From GCA-2720975 sp964467985 (GTDB lineage Bacteria > Planctomycetota > UBA1135 > GCA-002686595), in the NCBI GenBank assembly GCA_964467985.1, contig CAYXTP010000006.1:1-64000 (forward strand): a stretch of DNA of 64,000 bases, read 5' to 3'. Under the pieces are notes generated by a model. It worked only from the letters and a program-made list of their open reading frames with translations, was not told the origin of the DNA and did not search any database. The first letter of the stretch is position 1. Each line of letters starts with the position of its first letter. A program made the position numbers and the translations under genes. This document shows, in pieces, positions 34,801 to 44,296 of this stretch.

Positions 34801-34810
34801 GCCTAGAGCG
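34793..34810. other. 18-bp palindrome joining two convergent stop codons
   Basis: CGCTCTAGGCCTAGAGCG is a perfect palindrome. Its left half contains the TAG of panD and its right half, read on the other strand, the TAG of larC, so the two reading frames are separated by two bases. It lacks a loop and a T-tract, so it is not a standard terminator; it may stall converging polymerases or bind a protein. Confidence 0.55.
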
Positions 34811-36023
34811 CTTGCAGCAAGGCCTCGATGGCTCGAGCCCGGGCCTCGCGTAGGGTCAGACCAGCCGCCTGCGCCGCCTGCACCAAGTCATCGTGTTCTG
34901 GGAAGAGGTCCGCTTCGCCGAAGGGCTCGCCTGCCAGGTATTCCGGGCGATGGCGTAGGGTCACGCGGACGCTGCTGCCTGCCACGTCCACTCGTCGCTG
35001 TTCGCGCTCACATTCCGAGCGTTCGAGCCGAGTCCAACGCACGCCCAAACTGGAAGTCCAGCGGAAGACGGACGCCTCCAACGCAACGCGCTGCTCCGCT
35101 CGGGCCAGGGCACAGAGCACGGCAGCGGGCCGGTCCTTCTTCATTTGCGCCGCAACACTCCAGGCCTCCAAGGCGCCCGCCTCGCGCACTTGCTGCAGCG
35201 CATGCCCCACCTCCTCGGGCGACATGTCGTCCAGATTCACTTCCATGCACCAGGCTTCGCGCCGTTGCGGCTCCCCGCTGACACTTGTCGAACCCAACTC
35301 CACGCGTAGCAGGTTGGCTACGCCACGCTCGCTATCACGAGTGCCGGCTCCCACGCCGGTGCTTTCATTCGTGAACCGCATGGGCAGTTCGAACCTGTCG
35401 GTCCACTGGCAGAGCAGAGCTGCGCCAGTAGGTGTCGTGCGCTCGCCGTCAGCTTCTTCTGGAGCGGGGCGTCGCACCTCTCGCCCGCGCAGGAGCTCGG
35501 AAACGGCCGGGGCCGGCACCGGCAAGACTCCGTGTGCACAGGTCACGGTTCCCCCGCCTACAAGGGGTGGCGACGAGAACACGCTCTCCACCTCAAGCCG
35601 TTCCAACGCCAGGCTGGCACCGACCACATCGATCAGGGTGTCGATCGCCCCAACCTCGTGGAAGTGCACCTGGTCCACCGGGATGCCGTGCACGTGAGCC
35701 TCGGCCTCGGCCAAGCGCGTCAAGACGGCCACGCTCTCTGCTCGCACACGCTCGGAGAGGGTCACGGCCTCCAGCAGGGAAACCAGATCGGAGAGGTGGC
35801 GGGTCGGAGGGCGCTCTCCTTCACCGTGCACGGTGAGATGCAGTCCTCGCAAGCCGCGTCGCCTCGTGCTTTCAAGTTCAAGTCGGACCCGCCCGGGTAG
35901 CAAGACCTCGGCCAATTCTTCCAAGTCCTGCAGCTTGAAGCGCGGGTCTTGCAGGTCGAGCAAGGCTGCCAAGAGCATGTCTCCCGCAATGCCTCCGAAG
36001 GGTTCGATGAGCAGAACTGTCAT
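34803..36023 (-). CDS. larC: Nickel-pincer cofactor biosynthesis protein LarC
   Basis: 406 residues from ATG at 36023 (MTVLLIEPFGGIAGDMLLAAL). The start carries the DUF111/LarC signature (fd..sGiaGDM), followed by HVHGIPVDQVHFHEVGAIDTLIDVVG with its His cluster, and GALLCQW, EVNLDDMSPEEVGH and a C-terminal ferredoxin-like domain. LarC is a CTP-dependent cyclometallase that inserts nickel into the pyridinium pincer cofactor of lactate racemase-type enzymes. In Lactobacillus the gene is split by a programmed frameshift; here it is one open frame. No larA, larB or larE is in the window. It lies 28 nt downstream of the comF-like gene. Confidence 0.92.
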   Translation of the reverse strand: MTVLLIEPFGGIAGDMLLAALLDLQDPRFKLQDLEELAEVLLPGRVRLELESTRRRGLRGLHLTVHGEGERPPTRHLSDLVSLLEAVTLSERVRAESVAVLTRLAEAEAHVHGIPVDQVHFHEVGAIDTLIDVVGASLALERLEVESVFSSPPLVGGGTVTCAHGVLPVPAPAVSELLRGREVRRPAPEEADGERTTPTGAALLCQWTDRFELPMRFTNESTGVGAGTRDSERGVANLLRVELGSTSVSGEPQRREAWCMEVNLDDMSPEEVGHALQQVREAGALEAWSVAAQMKKDRPAAVLCALARAEQRVALEASVFRWTSSLGVRWTRLERSECEREQRRVDVAGSSVRVTLRHRPEYLAGEPFGEADLFPEHDDLVQAAQAAGLTLREARARAIEALLQAL

Positions 36024-36051
36024 GGCACAACAGAGTAGGCAACCCGTGCCT

Positions 36052-36822
36052 CTACAGCGAGGCCCGTGCCAGACACAACACACTCACACTGCGGGCGCCC
36101 GCGCGCCGGAGCAGCCGTGCACATTCGCGCGCGGTGTGACCCGAGGTGACCACGTCATCCACGAGCCAGACGCGCTTGCCTGCCAAATGCTTGGACTCAC
36201 GAGCCTCCAAACCGAAGGCAGCGCGCACGTTGGCGGCACGCGAATACTCCCCCCGGCCCGCACCCCGCAGACCCGACCAGAGGGACTCTCCCCTCGCCGT
36301 ACCCTGTGAGATGGTGGGCCGACGCCGAAACAGGCTGCGACGCACGGGCAAGTGCAAATCAGCCGCCACTATTTTTGCCAAGCCCAGGGCCTGATCATGG
36401 CCGCGTTGCAGCCTGCGCAAGCCATGCAACGGAACGGGTACGAGCACGTCCACGAGGTCCACATCCACGGACTCTGTGAGTCGGCCAGCCAGTGATCGGC
36501 CGAGGGGCAAGCAGAGGTCCCGTCGCCCGCCGTGCTTGAGGGCCAAGATGCTGGCTCGCAAGCCCCCAGGCGAACGGTAGTCTCCCAAACTGATCAAGCG
36601 CTCCCATGGAGGACTTTCCACAGCACACGGCCCGCAGGCCATCCCGTCTTGCAAACCCTGCGGCAGTTCGAATGCACACAGCGCGCAGCGCGGCCCACGC
36701 GGTCGCCGGGGCAGCGGGTGCTGCTCACAAAACCAACCCGCTTCGGTGCCGCCACCACAAAGCCAGCACGCGGGCGGAAAGAGGGCGTCGAGAAACTCGG
36801 ACCAGAGCGAGGATGCGTCCAC
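36052..36822 (-). CDS. ComF-family phosphoribosyltransferase-like protein
   Basis: 256 residues. The N-terminus has a zinc-binding set CWLCGG, CEQH, CALC and CGPC typical of ComF. A PRTase fold follows, with VPVPLHGLRRLQRGHDQA and the PRPP-binding loop VWLVDDVVTSGHTARECARLL. ComF-type proteins act in DNA uptake competence in Gram-positive and some Gram-negative bacteria; in many genomes their role is untested. It is upstream of larC on the same strand. Confidence 0.9.
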   Translation of the reverse strand: MDASSLWSEFLDALFPPACWLCGGGTEAGWFCEQHPLPRRPRGPRCALCAFELPQGLQDGMACGPCAVESPPWERLISLGDYRSPGGLRASILALKHGGRRDLCLPLGRSLAGRLTESVDVDLVDVLVPVPLHGLRRLQRGHDQALGLAKIVAADLHLPVRRSLFRRRPTISQGTARGESLWSGLRGAGRGEYSRAANVRAAFGLEARESKHLAGKRVWLVDDVVTSGHTARECARLLRRAGARSVSVLCLARASL

Positions 36823-37036
36823 CGGGACTGGACGCTGGATCGCAGAACGGGTTTCAAGGTCACTTCGAATGCGTCGGTACGATTTACCTCGACCCCAAGA
36901 CTTGACCGCAAGCTCTCTGTTGATCAGGCGCGAGGCACAGCGCTGCGTTGCCTATACTTGGGTCTGTCGGCGCCCCGTGCTCAACCCCGGCACAAGACCC
37001 CTTGTCTAGTTACCCCCATTCGTCCTCGAGGCGGCC
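36823..37036. other. Divergent intergenic region between comF-like gene and sensor kinase
   Basis: 214 nt from which the two genes diverge. I see a possible -10-like TATACT near 36952-36957 without a good -35, and stretches such as GGCACAAGACCCCTTGT near 36990 that resemble sigma-54 sites but have wrong spacing. No confident promoter and no gene. Confidence 0.3.
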
Positions 37037-39349
37037 ATGATGCGCTGGACTCTACGCCTGCGTCTGGTCCTGGCGTTTTGCGCCCTCGCCTCGTTGATTC
37101 TGTTCGTGGGCCTGGCCTCCTACCTGATCCACGCCACGACCAGAGAAGACTTCCGTCAGATGCGCACGGGCAGTGAGTACGACCTCACAGCCCACAACAT
37201 GCAGACATCCGGGTTGGAAATCGAAGGCTATTGGAACCCGGCAGGCCAGTTCGTCGCCCGCGACATTCAACCCCAGCCCCCACTGGCGCCACGCCTGCGT
37301 GGTGCCATCCAGTCCATCGACCATCAAGCGCAGAGCTTGCGCGTGTACGGGATCGATGTGAGCTTCACGCCGGCCACCCTGAACGGAGACGACGTAACAC
37401 GCCCGGTACCCTTCTCCTCATTGGCCATCGGTGACCGGGTTGAAGTCAAGTGTAAGGTGCAAGCTGGCCAGTGGCTGGCCAAGAAGCTCTACACGGTCAA
37501 CGTCAAGGAGAGTGACAAGGTCAAGGGCATGGTCACGCGCATGGAGCTTGATGGTAGCCCACCTGAGAGCATCTTCATTCACGACCTGGAGGTCAGCGTT
37601 GGGGTGCGCGCCGCGAGCGGGCCCACGAGCACCTTGGTACGGGTCGAACAATGTGGACGACTGCTCGTTCAGCTGCAGGCCTGCCGATCGGCGGCCTTGA
37701 CCCTTGCCAGCGTGAATCCAGGCGGGGAAAGTTCCTCGGACCCGACACTCGCTGGCGCCATGACGGAGCTGTCTGATGCGGCCGCAGAGTATGGCAGGAT
37801 GCTCGGCCATTCCCGGGATGGAGGAAGTCGCACCGGGACTTCTGCGGGTCCGAATTTCAGGCAACACCTGCAGGAGCTAAGCAGGACGCACGACCTCTTG
37901 ATCGCTCACGTGGAGCACCTGTTGCGCATAGCCGGAGATGCCCAAGATCAGCATCTCGTCGGCCCCTACGTGCGCACGGTCTTCAACCCCTTCCTCGAAG
38001 CGGAGATCACCCCGCTTCTGACGGCCTACTTGTGGGAAGCCGAAGAGGAATTGGGGGACCAACTGAGGACCATCCTTAAGCGCGCGGAATGGACTCCGCA
38101 ACTGGCGCTGGGGGTCAGCGTGCTGGGCATCTGCGCTGCGATCCTCCTGGGCTGGGCCCTGTGGCGCTCGATCAACCAGCCCTTGCAACGACTCCAGGAC
38201 GCTGCAGTCAAGATTGGCCAAGGTCATCTGGACACGCGCGTGACCATTGAGACTGACGATGAGCTCGGGGTGTTAGGCCAGGCCTTCAACCGCATGGCTA
38301 GCGACCTGTCTTCGACGACCGTGTCCATGGGAAGCATGGAGAGCGTCTTGGATTCCATGGCCTCCGCCCTGATCGTCTTGGACGCCGAGAGCCGAATCGT
38401 GCGCGTCAACAGGGCCACCTGTGAAGTGACCGGCTACAGTCGAGACGAACTCTTGGGCCAATCACTGGATCTGCTTTGCCCCGCTGCGGCAGCCGGCGGG
38501 ACACACGTTTTCGAGCACCTATTCGGCGCGCCAGCGGGAGCGACGCCACCGGCGGCAGGCATCGAACTGCAGTTCACTCACAAGGACGGTGGTGCCATCC
38601 CCGTTGCACTCTCAGGGGCCCAGTTGAGCTTGGACGACGACTCGGATCAGGGCTTCGTCTGCGTAGCCCAGGACCTCACCGAACAGAAGAACATCCAACA
38701 AGGAATTCGAGAGTCGCTAGCTGAGAAGGAACTGCTGCTGCGTGAGGTGCACCACCGGGTCAAGAACAACATGCAGGTCATCTCCAGTCTGCTCGCCATC
38801 CAAGCCAGAGAAAGCGATCCCGAGATCGCTGCCCGGCTAGAGGTCAGTCAGAACCGAGTACGGACGATCGCATTGATCCACGAACACTTGTACCTGTCGG
38901 CCGAGTTGGCCCACATCGATCTGCAGGGCTACATCGGAGTCTTGAGCCAGCACTTGGTCCACACCTTCGGGAGGTCCCACGACGTCCAATTGGAATTCGA
39001 TATCGAGGACCTTGACATGGACATCGATCAAGCCCTGTCCGTTGGTTTGATCGCCAACGAGCTGGTGACCAACTCGCTCAAGTACGCCTTCCCGGACGGC
39101 CGCTCAGGAACGATTCGGATCGAGACCAGGCAAGAGGCGAACGGTACAAGCACGCTCGTCGTTTCCGACGATGGTTGTGGCTACACGGCGCACGATTCGG
39201 GCCAGCCAGCGTCGCTTGGCTCAACCCTGATCGCGGCCTTCGCCAAGAAACTCAAGGGCGAAGTGCAGGTGACCAGCGATGCGGGCACGACAACGCGCAT
39301 CACCTTTGTTCCCAGCCAAACCTGTCCCGGAGAAGGAGGACTGGCATGA
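37037..39349 (+). CDS. Membrane sensor histidine kinase (DUF5666-like sensor, HAMP, PAS, HisKA_2)
   Basis: 770 residues. TM1 spans about residues 8-31 and TM2 about 354-376, with a large extracytoplasmic part between. Within it, residues about 85-195 look like one or two DUF5666-type beta units: GAIQSIDHQAQSLRVYGIDV, SSLAIGDRVEVKCKV and KGMVTRMELDGSPPESIFI. A HAMP (377-430), a PAS (about 433-550) and a HisKA_2-type phosphoacceptor (REVHHRVKNNMQ, His572/573) follow, then an HATPase domain with ANELVTNSLKYAF and DDGCG. This class is common in cytosol-signalling kinases that phosphorylate atypical response regulators. Its stop overlaps by 4 nt the start of the receiver-PAS-glycosyltransferase gene, which is the obvious partner. 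Confidence 0.9.
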   Translation: MMRWTLRLRLVLAFCALASLILFVGLASYLIHATTREDFRQMRTGSEYDLTAHNMQTSGLEIEGYWNPAGQFVARDIQPQPPLAPRLRGAIQSIDHQAQSLRVYGIDVSFTPATLNGDDVTRPVPFSSLAIGDRVEVKCKVQAGQWLAKKLYTVNVKESDKVKGMVTRMELDGSPPESIFIHDLEVSVGVRAASGPTSTLVRVEQCGRLLVQLQACRSAALTLASVNPGGESSSDPTLAGAMTELSDAAAEYGRMLGHSRDGGSRTGTSAGPNFRQHLQELSRTHDLLIAHVEHLLRIAGDAQDQHLVGPYVRTVFNPFLEAEITPLLTAYLWEAEEELGDQLRTILKRAEWTPQLALGVSVLGICAAILLGWALWRSINQPLQRLQDAAVKIGQGHLDTRVTIETDDELGVLGQAFNRMASDLSSTTVSMGSMESVLDSMASALIVLDAESRIVRVNRATCEVTGYSRDELLGQSLDLLCPAAAAGGTHVFEHLFGAPAGATPPAAGIELQFTHKDGGAIPVALSGAQLSLDDDSDQGFVCVAQDLTEQKNIQQGIRESLAEKELLLREVHHRVKNNMQVISSLLAIQARESDPEIAARLEVSQNRVRTIALIHEHLYLSAELAHIDLQGYIGVLSQHLVHTFGRSHDVQLEFDIEDLDMDIDQALSVGLIANELVTNSLKYAFPDGRSGTIRIETRQEANGTSTLVVSDDGCGYTAHDSGQPASLGSTLIAAFAKKLKGEVQVTSDAGTTTRITFVPSQTCPGEGGLA

Positions 39350-41331
39350 GCGGGCGGCGCGTGATGATTGTCGAGGACGAGGTCATGGTTCAGATGCACC
39401 TGGCGGGAATTGTCGAAAGCCTGGGGCACGAACTCGTGGGTACCGCGGAGGACACCGAGGCCGCCCTCTCGCTGGCAGACCGAGAACGGCCAGAGTTGGT
39501 CCTGATGGACATCCACCTGGCTGGCGGGTCCGATGGCGTTGAGACGGCGCAGGAGCTCTCGCGCAGATTGGAGTGCGCAGTCATCTTCATCACGGCCTAC
39601 GCTGACGAGGAGACGATTCGGCGTACCCAAGAGATTGGCGCGGGAGGCTATCTCGTCAAGCCCTTTACCGACGCCCAGGTACGAGCCGCGATTGCCACCG
39701 CCTTCGCCAGCCACGCAAAGCTCCAACACGAACGCGAACAGGCACGCTCTTTGAGTGGAGTGCTGTCGCACATTGGCGGAGCCTTGTTCTTGATCGACCA
39801 CAAGGACGAGATCACCTTCGCCAATCAAAGCGCTGCGGATCTAGTTGGCTGGCCCGTCTACAAGGTCTTTGGGAGGAGCATTTTCGCCGTGCTGGGCGTT
39901 GAGGGTGACGCGCTGCGAGAAACCCTACTGCGCGCCCAAGTCCAAGGGAGGCCCTGCACCGTTGAGCTGCTCGTGAACGACGTCTCCGAGCAGGCCCGCA
40001 GGGTGCTTGTGTCCGTCGAATCCCTGCCTGCTGAGGATGGAAGCTTGCAGGGGTCGGTGCTCAGCCTGTCTGCGGTCGACGGCGAGCCGTTTAGCGGAAT
40101 CGATGCCCCAAGACGCGAGTCTGCCCAGCGCGTGCAACGTCCCTTCGGGGCTGGAACGCGATTGCTCGTGTACTCACACGACACCTACGGACTGGGTCAC
40201 CTGCGCCGCTGTTTGGCGATCATCCGCAGACTCTGCGCAGAGTTCAACGACCTCTCGGTCTTGCTCGTCACAGGCTCCCCCATGGCGCATCGCTACGCCA
40301 TGCCCGCCGGGGCGGACTACGTCAAACTGCCCGCCATCCAAAAGACCGGAGTTGAGCAATACGAGGCGCGCTCTCTCGGGATTTCTGCGCCGGATATTCA
40401 CACCCTGCGCAGCAACCTGATTCTGCATACCGCACGTGATTACAAGCCGAACGTCCTGCTGGTGGACCACTCCCCGACCGGCGGCGGAGGTGAACTCCTG
40501 CCCACGCTCAATTGGCTCAAGGATGAAGGCCAATGCACGGGAATTCTGGGCATGCGCGATGTCATCGACGACCCTTCCCGGGTGCGAGACCTGTGGCGCG
40601 CCGAGGACATCTACTCCGTGATACGCGACAACTATCAGCACATCCTGGTCTACGGAAGCGTTGATTTTCTGGACAAGGTGGATGAATACGAGTTGCCTGA
40701 AACCGTTCGCTCTCGAGTCCATCACGTCAATTACATCTGCAGCGCCGAACTTGATGACCCTGTAGAGAACCCACAGGCCGAAGACACGCCCATGATCTTC
40801 GTCACCATCGGAGGCGGCGACGGTGGAAGCGATGCCGTCTTGCTGCCCTTCCTTGAGATGATGCGGTCCTTCAAGGACCGTTTGGGGTTCAGGGCCGAGA
40901 TCGTCACGGGGCCGCTGATCGGAGCAGACCGGCAGGCACGACTTGAACTTGAAGCGCAAGACCTTCCGGTAACTCTGCACAGTTTTCTGCCTTCGACCCG
41001 ACACCTGCTCGAGCGAGCAGCGATCACGGTGAGCACGGCTGGGTACAACACCTGCACGGACGTCTTGTCGTTCGCACAACGCTCGATCCTCATTCCGCGA
41101 GCCATGTACCGCATGGAGCAGACCATTCGCGCCCAGCGCTTCGAGGAGCTGGGCCTGTGTACCCTGCTGCGCGCTGAAAACCTGACTCCTCAGATCCTCT
41201 TCGACACGATTCAGAGGGTCCGTGCCCAGAAGGGCCTGGCAGAACTTCGGGCTCGTGGCCTGCCGCTGAACGGGACCGACCGAGTCGCCCAGTTCTGCTC
41301 GGAGCTGAGCGTCTCAGTCGCACCCTCCTAG
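39346..41331 (+). CDS. Response regulator receiver - PAS - glycosyltransferase (COG4671/MurG-like) fusion
   Basis: 661 residues from ATG at 39346, overlapping the kinase stop (ATGA) and preceded by a strong ribosome binding site GAAGGAGGA. Residues 1-122 are a complete receiver: Asp11/Glu10 pair, phosphoacceptor Asp55 (VLMDIHL), Thr83 and Lys105. Residues about 135-250 are a PAS domain (GALFLIDHKDEITFANQSAA). From about 272 the protein matches COG4671-type GT28/GT-B glycosyltransferases: LLVYSHDTYGLGHLRRCLAI, GSPMAHRY, LLVDHSP and, in the donor half, VTIGGGDGGSDAVLLPFL and VSTAGYNTCTDVL...IPRAMYRMEQTIRAQR. The family acts on nucleotide sugars at the membrane face. A receiver fused to a glycosyltransferase implies enzyme control by phosphorylation. 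Acceptor and donor are unknown. Confidence 0.88.
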   Translation: MSGRRVMIVEDEVMVQMHLAGIVESLGHELVGTAEDTEAALSLADRERPELVLMDIHLAGGSDGVETAQELSRRLECAVIFITAYADEETIRRTQEIGAGGYLVKPFTDAQVRAAIATAFASHAKLQHEREQARSLSGVLSHIGGALFLIDHKDEITFANQSAADLVGWPVYKVFGRSIFAVLGVEGDALRETLLRAQVQGRPCTVELLVNDVSEQARRVLVSVESLPAEDGSLQGSVLSLSAVDGEPFSGIDAPRRESAQRVQRPFGAGTRLLVYSHDTYGLGHLRRCLAIIRRLCAEFNDLSVLLVTGSPMAHRYAMPAGADYVKLPAIQKTGVEQYEARSLGISAPDIHTLRSNLILHTARDYKPNVLLVDHSPTGGGGELLPTLNWLKDEGQCTGILGMRDVIDDPSRVRDLWRAEDIYSVIRDNYQHILVYGSVDFLDKVDEYELPETVRSRVHHVNYICSAELDDPVENPQAEDTPMIFVTIGGGDGGSDAVLLPFLEMMRSFKDRLGFRAEIVTGPLIGADRQARLELEAQDLPVTLHSFLPSTRHLLERAAITVSTAGYNTCTDVLSFAQRSILIPRAMYRMEQTIRAQRFEELGLCTLLRAENLTPQILFDTIQRVRAQKGLAELRARGLPLNGTDRVAQFCSELSVSVAPS

Positions 41332-41362
41332 CAGTTGTGAGCTCAGCGAGCCTGCGAGAGGC

Positions 41363-42742
41363 TCAATGCGGTGGATCCTCGCGCTTCTCCCATTCCACCT
41401 CTGTGACCGCGTGGTGCAGGATCCGGTTGTAGAGGGTCTTGATCGCGACCCCCAATTCGGCTGCAGCACGACCGCGATGTCCTGCGTGCTTCCGCATGGC
41501 GTGCACGATCGCAATCCGTTCGAGCAGCTCGAGGTTGAGAGCAGGTAGATCCTCGAGCTTGGAAGGGCCAACGGCAAGTACGTGTGCAGCGACGTCGCTG
41601 GCATCAATTTCCTCGCCATCAACAAGCGTCGAAAGGCGAACGATCGCGTTCTCGAGCTCGCGTACGTTGCCGCTCCAAGGATGGTCCCGGAGCTTTTGCT
41701 TGGCCCCATCCGCCAGGGCCTTGGCCTGCCCCGGCGCTGCCGTCTGATTATATGAATCGAGCAGATGCTGGGCGATCAAGATCACGTCGTCTTCACGTGA
41801 CCGGAGGGGCGGGACCTCCAATGTCAGTGCGGCGAGTCGGTGGTAGAGGTCCTCCCGAAACCCCCCAGTCCCTATGGATTCGCTGAGGTTTCGATTGGTT
41901 GCGGCAAGGATGCGCACGTCCGAGTGTTCTTCCTTCTCCCCTCCGACAGGACGGTACTCACCGAACTGCACGGCGCGCAGCAAGCTGGGCTGCAGCGACG
42001 GGGGCAGTTCTCCGATTTCGTCGAGGAAGAGGGTCCCCCCCTCGGCCAGGGCGATCAACCCCAAGCGCTCTCGTCCGGCTCCAGTAAATGCTCCTTTGCG
42101 ATGCCCGAAGAGTTCACTCTCGAACAACTCGCTCGGAATGGCAGGACAGTTCACAACGACGAAGGCTGACTCCCTGCGCGGACTGGCATCGTGAATGGCA
42201 CGAGCCACGAGCTCTTTGCCCGTTCCACTCTCGCCGTGAATCAGGACGTGAGCTTCGCTACGGCCGACCCGTTCGATGGACGTTCTCAATTGCTGAATCA
42301 CCGGGCTCTCGCCAAGGATCTCCGGTGCCACTCGACGAGTGATGAGCTTGCGCAGCAGGAGGTTTTGACGCCGCAGTGTTCCGTGCTCGATGGCCCGCTT
42401 GAGAGCCATGTCCAACTCCTCCAAACGCGCCGGCTTGCTGAGAAAATCAAAGGCTCCAGCTCGCATGGCGGCTACGGCGTCGGGAAATGACCCGTGTCCA
42501 GTGAGCAAAATGATCGGCAATTGTGGGTCGCGCGCCTTCATGACCTGCAAAAACTCCAAACCATCCATGCCCGGCAAGCGCAAGTCGACGAGGGCCACGT
42601 CGACGCGGTTGTGGTTCAGATGCACAGAGGCCAGTTCGGCGTCCGCGACACTTGTTACGTCATAGCCGAGATCCGCCAGCTCCCGGTGAAGCACAGATCG
42701 GAACGTGTCGTCATCATCCACAAACAGCAGGCGGGGTTTCAC
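41363..42742 (-). CDS. NtrC-family sigma-54-dependent response regulator
   Basis: 459 residues from a GTG at 42742. A TTG five codons upstream is the longest frame, but the GTG overlaps the kinase stop (GTGA) and is preceded by GGAGAAGAG at the right distance. Receiver: LLFVDDDD and phosphoacceptor Asp53 (VALVDLRLPG). AAA+ domain: Walker A GESGTGKE, GAFTGA loop that contacts sigma-54, and the GGTLFLDEIGELP Walker B stretch. C-terminal Fis-type helix-turn-helix: RGRAAAELGVAIKTLYNRI. It should activate sigma-54 promoters when phosphorylated by the upstream kinase. It converges with the fusion gene 31 nt away. Confidence 0.95.
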   Translation of the reverse strand: MKPRLLFVDDDDTFRSVLHRELADLGYDVTSVADAELASVHLNHNRVDVALVDLRLPGMDGLEFLQVMKARDPQLPIILLTGHGSFPDAVAAMRAGAFDFLSKPARLEELDMALKRAIEHGTLRRQNLLLRKLITRRVAPEILGESPVIQQLRTSIERVGRSEAHVLIHGESGTGKELVARAIHDASPRRESAFVVVNCPAIPSELFESELFGHRKGAFTGAGRERLGLIALAEGGTLFLDEIGELPPSLQPSLLRAVQFGEYRPVGGEKEEHSDVRILAATNRNLSESIGTGGFREDLYHRLAALTLEVPPLRSREDDVILIAQHLLDSYNQTAAPGQAKALADGAKQKLRDHPWSGNVRELENAIVRLSTLVDGEEIDASDVAAHVLAVGPSKLEDLPALNLELLERIAIVHAMRKHAGHRGRAAAELGVAIKTLYNRILHHAVTEVEWEKREDPPH

Positions 42743-44226
42743 TGGACTCTTCTCCAATCAAGTGGGAGGACGACGCGGAAGGTCGTCCCTTGGTCTGGAA
42801 TGCTCTCTACGGATACGCGCCCGCGGTGGGACTCGACAAGGTTGCTCACGAGGGCAAGCCCCAACCCCGTTCCCTCGTTGGGAGCCTTGGTCGTGAAGAA
42901 GGGCTCAAAGATGCGCTCGAGTTGATCGGCAGGAATGCCAGCCCCCTCATCCTTGACGGTCAGGATCAGCTGCTCTGGATTCACTTCGGCGCGCAGCGTG
43001 ACAGCTGCGTCCAGGGGTGAGGCATCGATAGCATTGGCCACCAGGTTCACAATGATCTGCACCAATTCACCGCCGTCCACGCGCAGATTGATCTCCTCGT
43101 CGGGCAGGTCGCGAACCAGCCGAACACTTCGCCGCTCTGCACGGTGGGCAAGGGCCGAGAAGACCTGCTCAAGAACCATGCTGAGCGAGGTGACGGTGGA
43201 TGTGGTGGGTTCTTCCCGGGCCAGGGCAAGCATCCTGCCTGTGATTCCCCGCGAACGCTCAACCTCACGGCAAATCGTATCGGCGTAGTCGCGGAACAGG
43301 TCTTGCGAAAACTCACCCTGCTTCATGCGCCGCTGCATGCCTTCTGCGCAGGAGCGAATCGAGGCGAGGGGGGTATTGATCTCGTGAGCGATGCCCGATG
43401 CGAGCACACCGAGGTGCGCCATTCGGGCGGCGCGCAAGAACTCTCTTGTCCGCTCCCGGACGCGCGCCTCGAGATCCTCCTGGGAGTCGCTCAGGCGATC
43501 CGCCATCTGGTTGAGGGTGGCTGCAAAATCCCCTATCTCGTCGGAGCGGTTCATCCGAATTCGATAGGCCAACTCCCCACGCCCGAAGCGTTCAGCGCTG
43601 TGGCGCAGCGACTTGAGGGGCTCGACAACTCGTTGCTTAAGTGAAGCAAGCGCTGCGATCATGAACGCCATTGCCGCGCCAAAGGCGGCGAGCAGGGTCC
43701 AGCGTAGGATGCGCACGCGCCTCTCCATCTTCGCGCTACGAGCTACGGTCCGCTGCCGGGAACTCGCTTCGAGGCCTGTAGCCAGCGTCTTGATCTCCGC
43801 CAGAGTTTGAAGCAGGTCCTCGGACGGGACGTCGGCCGCATCACCGCTGAGGCGGGCGGCCAGGGCTTCAGTTGCCGAACCCAGCTGGCGGATGCTCGGG
43901 TCGCCACCCCCTTCAGGCTCTGGCCCCCGAACAGCCGCCGCGAGTGCCTTGAGCTCTTCCACGCTTGCCCGCAGCAGATTCGGTGCGAGTAACCTCATGG
44001 CCGAGGACTCTGTTGGCGACTGCTCAGCGAGTTCGGTCAACACCGCATTCCGCGCAAGTACCGCAGTCAACGCAGCCTGTTGGGCCCTTCCGTGGGCCGC
44101 TTGCTCGCTGAGAGTTTGCAGGTTCGCCAACCCGCTCAGCATGGCGAGGCAGAAGCCCACGACGCCTAGGGGCACACACGCGTAGAGCTTCGCAAAACGC
44201 AGGGTGAGGGGACGCAGGGGAGCCAT
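42739..44226 (-). CDS. NtrB-like membrane histidine kinase
   Basis: 495 residues, ATG at 44226. TM1 about 14-34, TM2 about 172-196, with a helical extracytoplasmic segment of about 135 residues between. HAMP follows (PLKSLRHSAERFGRGELAYRI), then HisKA with GIAHEINTPLAS (His281) and HATPase with NLVANAIDASP, DEGAGIP and EGTGLGLALV. It is the cognate kinase of the overlapping sigma-54 activator. It starts 70 nt after the sulfatase-like gene, so it is probably part of the same long transcript. Confidence 0.94.
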   Translation of the reverse strand: MAPLRPLTLRFAKLYACVPLGVVGFCLAMLSGLANLQTLSEQAAHGRAQQAALTAVLARNAVLTELAEQSPTESSAMRLLAPNLLRASVEELKALAAAVRGPEPEGGGDPSIRQLGSATEALAARLSGDAADVPSEDLLQTLAEIKTLATGLEASSRQRTVARSAKMERRVRILRWTLLAAFGAAMAFMIAALASLKQRVVEPLKSLRHSAERFGRGELAYRIRMNRSDEIGDFAATLNQMADRLSDSQEDLEARVRERTREFLRAARMAHLGVLASGIAHEINTPLASIRSCAEGMQRRMKQGEFSQDLFRDYADTICREVERSRGITGRMLALAREEPTTSTVTSLSMVLEQVFSALAHRAERRSVRLVRDLPDEEINLRVDGGELVQIIVNLVANAIDASPLDAAVTLRAEVNPEQLILTVKDEGAGIPADQLERIFEPFFTTKAPNEGTGLGLALVSNLVESHRGRVSVESIPDQGTTFRVVLPLDWRRVQ

Positions 44227-44296
44227 GGAACAAACTCAGTTACGCAGCCCCTGCGGGAGCGCGCTGTTCAGTGGCGCCAATCCCTGGTGCGCAGTG

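Noticed and set aside
36985..37010. Sigma-54-like stretch upstream of the HisKA_2 kinase
   Set aside because: GGCAC and TTG elements are present but their spacing is not GG-N10-GC.
44227..44296. Possible separate promoter or terminator between the sulfatase-like gene and the NtrB-like kinase
   Set aside because: I found no sigma-54 or -10/-35 match and no stable stem in these 70 nt.
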